From positions 1-64,000 of IMG/VR virus record IMGVR_UViG_3300015371_000016: 64,000 nucleotides of DNA. One strand, given 5' to 3'. The DNA is from a virus. Below, piece after piece: positions 26,142-32,743 of the stretch (within the stretch, counting starts at the first letter, position 1; each line of letters opens with the position of its first letter). The notes beneath the pieces were generated by a model that was not told the DNA's origin, made no database searches, and saw nothing but the letters and a program-made list of their open reading frames with translations. The translations under genes were made by a program, and so were the position numbers.

Positions 26142-27035
26142 TTAGATCAGAATGACAGCGGTGCTGCCGGTGTTGTCCCAGCGGGCAACGTTGTTCACCG
26201 CGTCGTAGACGATCACCTTCGAATTGCCGATGTTCAGCCCGAGAATCTTGCAGGCCAAAGCACCGCCGCCGTAGTTCAGCAAGATGGTGCCGGCGATCGT
26301 GCCCCAGGTGCCCTGGTTGGTCGGCAGGTTGAAAGTAAACACCGTCGAGGAAACCACACTGGCGATCCTCTGCGCGGTATTCAGCAAGCCAACCGGAGCA
26401 GTGCCGGAGTTGGTTGCCCCGGAAATCACCACAGTGTCGCCGGCCGTCAGTGTCCAGCCGGAAATCGCACCTGAGAGCGTCGCAGTAGCCACGCCGCTCG
26501 CTACCGTGATGCCGGTGATGCTCGCGGTGCCGGCGGATGCCTGATACGGCTGAAGCACCTGAGCAGTCGTGTCCCAGGAGACCTGTGCGTTCTCGACGCC
26601 GCCCTCTAGCGAGGCTAGGGCAGGGTCGGCTTTGACCACGACACGCGCACCGCTGCCGAGCCTATGGAAGTGCACCGACATCAGATTGCCCGCAGTCGGC
26701 GCAATATCGCCGCCCGGCGCGACCATCATGTTGTGCGCTTGATTGTAGACGCTGAAGCCCTGAATGAGCGCGGTCGTGGTCGCACGTCCCACGATCGGCC
26801 CAAGATTGTCCTGCGGCAAGGCGGTCTGTATCGGCGGATATCCAAGATTGAGGTACAGACCTACGCCGCCCCACATCGGCAGCGTCTCGGCAGCCGCGAG
26901 CACACCACCAGACAACGAGAAGCGCGTCGCAGGATCGTCGAGCGCCACACCTTGAATGTAGCCCTCGCTCTGAACAGAGAAGGTCCCTGCGGCGGTGGTG
27001 ACCGCCATAGGGTTGAACGAGATGTTAGCGGCCAT
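26142..27035 (-). CDS. Capsid decoration-type protein with an FCCH-like domain
   Basis: 297 residues. The N-terminal part (NISFNPMAVTTAAGTFSVQS, DPATRFSLSGGV, MWGGVG) is a known type of head-associated protein encoded next to DUF2184 capsids. Residues about 172-255 form an inserted module (TLTAGDTVVISGATNS, GLLNTAQRIASVVSSTVFTF) like those in sheath and J-like protein. Likely exposed on the capsid, with the module giving a binding surface. Confidence 0.65.
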   Translation of the reverse strand: MAANISFNPMAVTTAAGTFSVQSEGYIQGVALDDPATRFSLSGGVLAAAETLPMWGGVGLYLNLGYPPIQTALPQDNLGPIVGRATTTALIQGFSVYNQAHNMMVAPGGDIAPTAGNLMSVHFHRLGSGARVVVKADPALASLEGGVENAQVSWDTTAQVLQPYQASAGTASITGITVASGVATATLSGAISGWTLTAGDTVVISGATNSGTAPVGLLNTAQRIASVVSSTVFTFNLPTNQGTWGTIAGTILLNYGGGALACKILGLNIGNSKVIVYDAVNNVARWDNTGSTAVILI

Positions 27036-27048
27036 TTACGGCGCTCCC

Positions 27049-28059
27049 TTAGTACAGGTTAGGATTGGTGTTGATGCGACGGACGCGCGCCGAAGGCATG
27101 CGGAACGGTGCCAAAGCGCCGTTGACCGCACCGACCGGGCCGACGAATTCGCTGATGACACGACCGGTGCGATCAGTCCTGCGGATTTCCCGCAGCATGC
27201 CGCCCTCTGCCGGATCGACCCGATACGCAGCAGACGCGGTGTCTGCCCTGATCTCGGGAGCGATAATCTTCGAGATCACGTCAGGAGGCATCTGCGAGAG
27301 ATCGGTGTCCTTCCACTTCGGCGAATACTTCTGGAAGGCGCGGGACATGCGGCGGTCATAAGTATTGATCCGCTCGCCATCCATGGGACGGATCGGCGTG
27401 GTGCCGTGCATTTGGGCCACACGAGCCCACTCCTGCTGACGCTCGGCGAGATCGTTCATCTCATCGTCGGTCATAGGACGTGGGCGCTTTACTTCACGCT
27501 GCAAGCGAGCGATCTGCTCGCGCATCGCCTGCATCTCGCGGGCGGTGGCGTCAGCACGCGCATCACTGCGCTCTGCATCCTTTTTCTCGTCCTTGTCCTC
27601 TTCGTCCGCGTCACCGCGCCAAGAGGCTCGATTCTTGGAATTCACGTTGTCGGACTCCCAGTCCTTACGATCCTTGCGACGATCATCATCGGCCGCCATA
27701 GGTGCTGGATCACCCGCTTCGTCGTCGCGCTTCTCTTCTTTGTCGTCCTCGTCCTTATCCTTGTCCTCATCCTCGGACTCGTCGGACTTCGCCTCTTTCT
27801 TATCGTCATCGTCGTCTTCGTCTTCAGCCTCGTCCGCCTTAGACGCGTCGGCCTTGCGCTTGCCACCGAACAGCGTGTCGCGCGCGGCATCCTTAGCCGC
27901 CTTATCGTCGGCACGATCGGCATCCGCCTTAGTGTCAGCGCTGTCTTTGCGGCTCATGATGTAATCGGCCAACTTCTCAAACTTAGTCATGAGGCCGCCG
28001 AGGCCGACTTCTAGTGCAGCGATCTTTTCATCACTGGTTGGCGCCTGGTTGTCAGCCAT
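27049..28059 (-). CDS. Highly charged head scaffold-like protein
   Basis: 336 residues from the ATG with AAGGAG upstream. Residues about 60-190 are almost entirely Asp/Glu/Lys/Arg/Ala, predicted disordered or coiled. The C-terminal part (PIRPMDGERINTYDRRMSRA, PKWKDTDLSQMPPDVISKII) looks folded and ends NTNPNLY. Position directly upstream of decoration and capsid genes suggests an internal scaffold or capsid-associated protein; this is inference. Confidence 0.6.
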   Translation of the reverse strand: MADNQAPTSDEKIAALEVGLGGLMTKFEKLADYIMSRKDSADTKADADRADDKAAKDAARDTLFGGKRKADASKADEAEDEDDDDDKKEAKSDESEDEDKDKDEDDKEEKRDDEAGDPAPMAADDDRRKDRKDWESDNVNSKNRASWRGDADEEDKDEKKDAERSDARADATAREMQAMREQIARLQREVKRPRPMTDDEMNDLAERQQEWARVAQMHGTTPIRPMDGERINTYDRRMSRAFQKYSPKWKDTDLSQMPPDVISKIIAPEIRADTASAAYRVDPAEGGMLREIRRTDRTGRVISEFVGPVGAVNGALAPFRMPSARVRRINTNPNLY

Positions 28060-28168
28060 GGCATCTCTCCTTCGCCGGCAACCCGGCCATGAACCTCGCG
28101 CATTAGGCAAGCGCACGGCGGGCGAGGATCGCGCCGTGTTCAGAGGAAAGGGATTAGAAGTGCCGAGA

Positions 28169-28594
28169 CTACGTCGGCGGCTCCTTAAAATACGGGTGGA
28201 CTTGCATGATGTGCCCCTGCAAATCGATCCGCATGTCTTGCACTATGCGCGCCAGATTCGAAGTGCTGATGTCCATCGTCGCCAGTTTCTGATTGATCAG
28301 CGCTAGCGCCTCGCGGCCATTATCGCGCGCGCGTTCCATGTCTGACATTCGCTGCGCAAGATTCGTGAGCACCTCAGACTGCTGCGCGTTGGTCGCCATA
28401 CCGGCCGTAATCGCTTCGTTTGCCCGAATCGTCATCGCGCTCATCTGCGCTTCCATCCGGGTCATTCTTTCGGCGTCCCTATCGACGACGCCAGAGATGT
28501 GGCCAAAGCCGATCAACAAGCCGGCGGAAGTAAGCAGCGCCGTAAGGGCATACTTCGCCCACTCGGGAAGCCGTCGAATTGCTTCATCGACCAC
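28169..28594 (-). CDS. Membrane-anchored coiled-coil protein
   Basis: 141 residues: a short cytoplasmic start, one membrane helix (YALTALLTSAGLLIGFGHIS) and a long helical tail. The start is four bases from the stop of the protease gene. Could be a holin or spanin-like protein or a head-associated membrane protein. The 109 bases to the next gene hold no other gene. Confidence 0.55.
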   Translation of the reverse strand: MVDEAIRRLPEWAKYALTALLTSAGLLIGFGHISGVVDRDAERMTRMEAQMSAMTIRANEAITAGMATNAQQSEVLTNLAQRMSDMERARDNGREALALINQKLATMDISTSNLARIVQDMRIDLQGHIMQVHPYFKEPPT

Positions 28595-28598
28595 CGCA

Positions 28599-29945
28599 TC
28601 AGGCCAAGCGGTCGAGCATGTCGCTCAATGCGACGTAGATTGAGGAAAGGCGATCGATCTGATCCACCCGCACGTCAGGCAACAACTCGGCATTCGCCAT
28701 GATAGGTTCTCCCTTAGCGATGCCCGTCGGCTCGCCTGATTTATCCCACACACCCAAACTACAGATAGCGAGATGATCGAGCAGCGACGGCTTGCCCTCG
28801 ATGAGCAGCGTCTTTCCGCCCTCAAGCTTCCGACTTTCGTTTACCTCAGGATCACGGAACATCACGTCGGGACTGGTCGATAGCGGATAGTCCAGCATAA
28901 GCTGCGCCGCGCCTTGGTCATAGATACGCGCCACGGCCCACACTTCATCCTCGACAATATAGGGCAGCATCAGCGCGCCGATAATGCGATTCTCGAATTC
29001 TTGCTGGTTCAGCACGTCGTCAGGCGGATGCTGCCAGATAACAGGCAATCCGTTGCAGCGGGCTAAGAAGTCTGGATTGAGGTACAGACCAGGATCGCGC
29101 CAGACGTGTTCATTCAGCTCGGGCCGATAGCTCGCGCCTGTTCCTGTGACACGAAGCGCGAAGAGCCATAGGTTCTCATACTGCTGAGGCGACGACAGGC
29201 GGCCCTCGGCGATGGCGCGCGCGATGTCCAGCTCGTCCATCCGGACCCGCTCTAGGACCAACCTGACGCCCGGGTGCATAGGTTCCGGCGGCTGGTCCAT
29301 CGGCGCCCATTCGAAGTCCTCTAGCTCGTCGCTGAGCGTCGGTTCGAATGGTTCCGCGACCCGCGCCTGGAACGTGCTGTAATCGGTCCCAGTCAGGCGA
29401 TCCCGCATCAGCATCGACATCTTGCCGTGCGTTACTGCGCCAATTTCCTCGCCTACTTCTCGGAGGGCGGCGGTCTCGGCACTCTCTCCGGCCTCGATGA
29501 TGCCTCCTGGGAACTCCCAGGTGCCACGCTCTCTGTGCTTGACGAATAGCGCTTGATCTCCTCCGTCACTCTTGCAGAAGAACATGACGCCGGCCGCGCG
29601 ACTCTGAGGATCGCCTGTGACAGGCGCCAGCGTCGCCACTTGCTCATCGGCCCGACCCTCCCTTTCGAAGAGCTTGCACCAATCCTCTGCTTTAATAACT
29701 CCTTCGACTAATGCGCAGCCGTCCGGCTCGATGAAGTGCTTGCAGATACCACAATGGCTCTGCGGCATGCCCTCACCGTAGTCCACAGCCTCTTTGGTCT
29801 GCTTCTCCGCATCATGCCGCTCAGCGGCGAATTCAGATGCCTCGCGCTCGTGCTCTACCTGTGAGATCGACGGCGGGACGTCGCTGGGAACGAAGACCCA
29901 CGTGAAGCCCTGATTGACGCCTCCAGTTGGGACTTGGACATACAT
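28599..29945 (-). CDS. Fusion of Nudix hydrolase and DUF2213-like prohead protease
   Basis: 448 residues from ATG at 29945. About 65-90 carry four cysteines (HCGICK, GCALVEG, DWCKLF). About 120-245 is a Nudix domain with a full Nudix box at 147-171 (GGIIEAGESAET, then REVGEEIGAV). About 260-448 matches the DUF2213 prohead protease type (RVTGTGASYRPELNEHVWRD, NGLPVIWQHPP, SPDVMFRDPEVN, LDHLAICSLGVW). The protease half should mature the capsid. The Nudix half could hydrolyse a nucleotide or cap-like substrate; the reason for the fusion is unknown. Confidence 0.8.
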   Translation of the reverse strand: MYVQVPTGGVNQGFTWVFVPSDVPPSISQVEHEREASEFAAERHDAEKQTKEAVDYGEGMPQSHCGICKHFIEPDGCALVEGVIKAEDWCKLFEREGRADEQVATLAPVTGDPQSRAAGVMFFCKSDGGDQALFVKHRERGTWEFPGGIIEAGESAETAALREVGEEIGAVTHGKMSMLMRDRLTGTDYSTFQARVAEPFEPTLSDELEDFEWAPMDQPPEPMHPGVRLVLERVRMDELDIARAIAEGRLSSPQQYENLWLFALRVTGTGASYRPELNEHVWRDPGLYLNPDFLARCNGLPVIWQHPPDDVLNQQEFENRIIGALMLPYIVEDEVWAVARIYDQGAAQLMLDYPLSTSPDVMFRDPEVNESRKLEGGKTLLIEGKPSLLDHLAICSLGVWDKSGEPTGIAKGEPIMANAELLPDVRVDQIDRLSSIYVALSDMLDRLA

Positions 29946-29977
29946 GCTGTATTGTTCCTGTCCGGGAGGGTCAAGGC

Positions 29978-30277
29978 ATGTCACTGTCAAACATAGCCCG
30001 CGAGCCACGCCGCGAACTGACTGAAAGCGGTGTCGGTATCGCCCTAGCCGTCTTCATTCTAGCGACGTGGTTCGGCCTCGCTTGGTGGCTAGCGTCGTTC
30101 TCTTCCGTCGCTGGCGCGTTTCCAGTTTCGTTGGTTCTGATCTTACTAGGTGCGCTAATCCTATTTCTCTTTCTTGTCTTGACGCACGGTATCGGCGAGA
30201 AAGTCTGCGACGCGCTAGAGCGGCGCGGCTATCATCTGCGGCCTAAGCGCGCGCCGGTCCAGGTGACCTACCTGTGA
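29978..30277 (+). CDS. Plus-strand membrane protein, moron or holin-like
   Basis: 99 residues from the ATG behind GGGAGG. Two membrane segments (GIALAVFILATWFGLAWWLA and PVSLVLILLGALILFLFLVL) are followed by a basic cytoplasmic end (RRGYHLRPKRAP). Encoded against the late operon between the protease gene and small lysis-like genes. Antisense to the start of the protease gene only outside the coding part. Role unknown. Confidence 0.65.
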   Translation: MSLSNIAREPRRELTESGVGIALAVFILATWFGLAWWLASFSSVAGAFPVSLVLILLGALILFLFLVLTHGIGEKVCDALERRGYHLRPKRAPVQVTYL

Positions 30278-30305
30278 GATCGACGGCGCACGGGACATCA
30301 CTCGA

Positions 30306-30440
30306 TCATCTTCGCCACGGCTTATGGCTTAGGCGGCTCGGACCATCATAGCCGCTGCATTTGTAACCGAAGCGCCAGATCAAGGGTCCCAAGCTGATTG
30401 CGACAAAGCAGCCGACAAGTATGCCCAATAAGTCAGGCAT
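30306..30440 (-). CDS. Small single-pass membrane protein
   Basis: 44 residues: MPDLLGILVGCFVAISLGPL, then WRFGYKC and a basic tail. The start overlaps the end of 30433-30606 by eight bases. In a neighbourhood with a muralytic enzyme and a lipoprotein-like gene, a holin or regulator of lysis is possible. Confidence 0.55.
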   Translation of the reverse strand: MPDLLGILVGCFVAISLGPLIWRFGYKCSGYDGPSRLSHKPWRR

Positions 30441-30606
30441 CGAGTCCTCCGACGCGCTTGACCCATACATCGCGGCTGTAACGTAGCTCCGGGTCCTCAG
30501 CGAGCATGCGTGCTAGCTTGAACATGACAGACACCAACGTCGTGTTGGCAAAGCTCTCGACTAGAACACGCTTTCCGTCGTCGGATAATTCGGCAACGAA
30601 GTCCAT
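30433..30606 (-). CDS. Small helical protein
   Basis: 57 residues (MDFVAELSDDGKRVLVESFA..., ending RVGGLDA). A G-rich ribosome site precedes the ATG. Fills the interval between lipoprotein-like and membrane-protein genes. Unknown function. Confidence 0.5.
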   Translation of the reverse strand: MDFVAELSDDGKRVLVESFANTTLVSVMFKLARMLAEDPELRYSRDVWVKRVGGLDA

Positions 30607-30621
30607 GGTGCCTGCCCCCGC

Positions 30622-30873
30622 CTATTGTCTGCTGCCGACGCTGAAGAACCTTATTGTTGTCGTTCCTTCTGCACAGACCGTCATTCCCCAACCGCCACGC
30701 ATGAAAAGATACGGATCGGTCTCCACGGTGATTTGGCCGGATTTCGCCACCCAGCCACCACGTTCTTGCCAGCCATCCTCCAGGCGATAGTTGAATACGT
30801 AACGGCAACTCGGCTGCGCTGCATCCGCTGCGCAGGAAGCGATCAAAATTATGGGTATAATGAGATGTTTCAC
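30622..30873 (-). CDS. Secreted or lipoprotein-like small protein
   Basis: 83 residues from GTG overlapping the upstream stop (GTGA). The signal sequence MKHLIIPIILIASCAADAAQ contains a lipobox-like IASC and also a possible signal-peptidase I site after ADAA. The mature part has two cysteines. Next to a muralytic enzyme gene it could be a spanin-type lipoprotein, but the mature domain is larger than usual for Rz1. Confidence 0.55.
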   Translation of the reverse strand: MKHLIIPIILIASCAADAAQPSCRYVFNYRLEDGWQERGGWVAKSGQITVETDPYLFMRGGWGMTVCAEGTTTIRFFSVGSRQ

Positions 30874-31376
30874 GCTGTCGCGTAATATAGGGCCTGACCG
30901 GACGGGAACCGAACAGGCGACAGAATGATTTCCATCGCTGTTTGGTAGCAGTGCGGCCAGCGGGTTTCGTCGGGCTTCCCTGGCCGCCAGCAGCGAAGAT
31001 AGTAGTCCCAGGCACCAGCCTGATCGCCGACGAACGGCAGAGGTGCTGGATCGCTCCACAATAACAGCCGGGCGAACGCTGTCGCTACTGGGTCGTGGTA
31101 CTGGATTGCCGCATGCGCCTCTGCCACTGGAATGTCGTTGGCCGCTAGCACCGCGCGCGACCAGTCAGGCACCGCTTCCAGCACGCCATCCACGCCTATC
31201 TTCTCGAACTGATAGTAGCTCAGCGCCGGGCCGCCGTGTTGCGCCCTAGCGTCCCAGTTACTCTCCTGGCCCGGTATCGCCATGAGCATGACCCTGGCCT
31301 CGTTGGTGTCCATGTACTTGGGAAGCAAATCGAGGCCGGGCACTACGCATCGGATTAGAAACTGACGCGGATTCAC
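30870..31376 (-). CDS. Lysozyme/transglycosylase-like protein, candidate endolysin
   Basis: 168 residues from GTG. The stretch VMLMAIPGQESNWDARAQHG, followed by GPALSYYQFEKIG, matches a phage family of SLT-like muralytic enzymes in which the Glu of QES is catalytic. No signal peptide is visible, so it would need a holin. Small membrane and lipoprotein genes follow, making this the most likely lysis cassette. Confidence 0.65.
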   Translation of the reverse strand: MNPRQFLIRCVVPGLDLLPKYMDTNEARVMLMAIPGQESNWDARAQHGGPALSYYQFEKIGVDGVLEAVPDWSRAVLAANDIPVAEAHAAIQYHDPVATAFARLLLWSDPAPLPFVGDQAGAWDYYLRCWRPGKPDETRWPHCYQTAMEIILSPVRFPSGQALYYATA

Positions 31377-31513
31377 ATCTGAGCCTTCAGCTCATCCAAA
31401 GCAGCAGCAACGCGCTCAATGCTTATATCGAGTGCACTGGCGATTGCACCAAGGCTCATCGCTGTTCCGTGTTGGCGTATATACTGCTGAACCAGCTCAG
31501 CGTCGCGGCTCAA
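31373..31513 (-). CDS. Small winged-helix-like protein
   Basis: 46 residues from a TTG that overlaps the upstream stop (TTGA); its own stop overlaps the endolysin GTG. The sequence SLGAIASALDISIERVAAAL is a helix-turn-helix-like segment. Could be a regulator of late or lysis genes. Below the usual size cut-off for gene callers. Confidence 0.5.
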   Translation of the reverse strand: MSRDAELVQQYIRQHGTAMSLGAIASALDISIERVAAALDELKAQM

Positions 31514-31902
31514 CGATGTCTCACAGGATTCGCGCGATCCGGCTCAGTTTCTGGCTTCTCCGCTGGCTTCTCCGCCGGCTTCTCTTCCTCTTGCTTCGGA
31601 ACTCGTGGAGCGCCTGGGTTGTTCGGATCGATCGGCTCGACCTCAGAAGGCGGAGCGGCTGGTTCGTCTTCTTGCGGCTTCTTAGCCATAATCATCTCCC
31701 TTGGTCTTAACGGTTCATAGTGCCAGTAATCCCAGCGCATTGCACTCACTAGCGAGGTGCGATCGCTGCCCTCTATCGTAGGAACGAGGTATGTGTGCCC
31801 TTCCACCAACGGCGAGATTAACTGGTCCGCTCGTGGATAATCGCGCCCATCGTCAGGCGGACGGCTGATTTTCTTAGGCTCTTTCTGCTTGCGCCGCAGC
31901 AT
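31510..31902 (-). CDS. Basic then acidic small protein, possibly two genes
   Basis: 130 residues from an ATG inside the methyltransferase end. A first part (SPLVEGHTYLVPTIEGSDRT) is followed by an ATG (MAKKPQEDEPAAPPSEVEPI) that has its own AGGGAG site. The second part is a disordered Lys/Glu/Pro repeat tail (EKPAEKPAEKPETEP). Either one protein or two coupled products. Function unknown. Confidence 0.5.
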   Translation of the reverse strand: MLRRKQKEPKKISRPPDDGRDYPRADQLISPLVEGHTYLVPTIEGSDRTSLVSAMRWDYWHYEPLRPREMIMAKKPQEDEPAAPPSEVEPIDPNNPGAPRVPKQEEEKPAEKPAEKPETEPDRANPVRHR

Positions 31903-32743
31903 GCACGACATCCCTAGACGATGGCCCATACATATACGGCAGAGGCCCTAGCATAATGTGTCCGGTCTGCGTCGCGTAGCGCACCGCCTGGATGTCGGGA
32001 TGCGCAGCGAGCCATTCATTGATCGCGCTGTTGACCGTGCAATAGGCGATTACGTCGTCCACCAGGATGTATTTCGCTCGGCCGAAGCAGAGCGCGATGT
32101 CCTTCAGCGCGCCTTCGTGGCTGTGATTGCCGTCAATGTGCGCGAGATCGTACGTCCGTGACAAATGCGTCAAAGTGCCGCTATCGCACCGTGCAAGCCT
32201 CAGCTCGTGCTCCGGATACTCCTCGTGCAGCATCCCGTTCGCGTAGGTGATGTCGCCGATATCGATGCCGTGGTAGATCGTGCCGGCAGCACATCCTCGC
32301 AGCATCGCCCAGGCTGAGTAGCCGGCACGGACGCCGATTTCAAAGATGCTCTTCGGTCGCAATGCAGAGCATAGCTCGGTGTAGAGGCTGTAACTCGGCG
32401 GGAAAAGTTCGGTGCGCTGATACTCGTCGAGAAAGAAGTCGCCTTGAGCGAAAATGCGTTGCGGTAGCGTGCCGTTGCCTTCCCACTCCACCCACGGCAC
32501 CGCATTGAGCGCGTCCTGCGGCCCGATCGTGCGGATGAATACTATCTGCCGTTCGTCGCTGTCCCAGATTTCCAGGTCCATGATCGGATCGCCGTCCGTG
32601 ATCAGCTCACGAACCTCGAATCCAACATTGGACTCTTTGTGCGGAATACGATCGGACGGGCAAAGATAGACCGTGCAATCCTTGCCATTGCCGAGGCGCT
32701 GTCCTTGTCGTGCGATCTCGGCGAGGATTTCAGCGTCGGTCAC
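31874..32743 (-). CDS. Class I SAM-dependent methyltransferase-like protein
   Basis: 289 residues from a GTG overlapping the MuF-like stop (GTGA). About 140-250 is a Rossmann-like methyltransferase: KSIFEIGVRAGYSAWAM is motif I, HGIDIGD follows, then YDLAHIDGNHSHEGALKDI. The pattern is that of the Methyltransf_24 type acting on small molecules or glycans. It sits in the head operon, where it may modify a virion or host component. Substrate unknown. Confidence 0.65.
   Translation of the reverse strand: MTDAEILAEIARQGQRLGNGKDCTVYLCPSDRIPHKESNVGFEVRELITDGDPIMDLEIWDSDERQIVFIRTIGPQDALNAVPWVEWEGNGTLPQRIFAQGDFFLDEYQRTELFPPSYSLYTELCSALRPKSIFEIGVRAGYSAWAMLRGCAAGTIYHGIDIGDITYANGMLHEEYPEHELRLARCDSGTLTHLSRTYDLAHIDGNHSHEGALKDIALCFGRAKYILVDDVIAYCTVNSAINEWLAAHPDIQAVRYATQTGHIMLGPLPYMYGPSSRDVVHAAAQAERA

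Noticed and set aside
26995-28014. A 339-codon plus-strand frame with hydrophobic stretches opposite the scaffold-like gene
   Set aside because: The hydrophobic runs are the complement of Asp/Glu/Lys codons of the charged protein, so the apparent membrane protein is an artefact.
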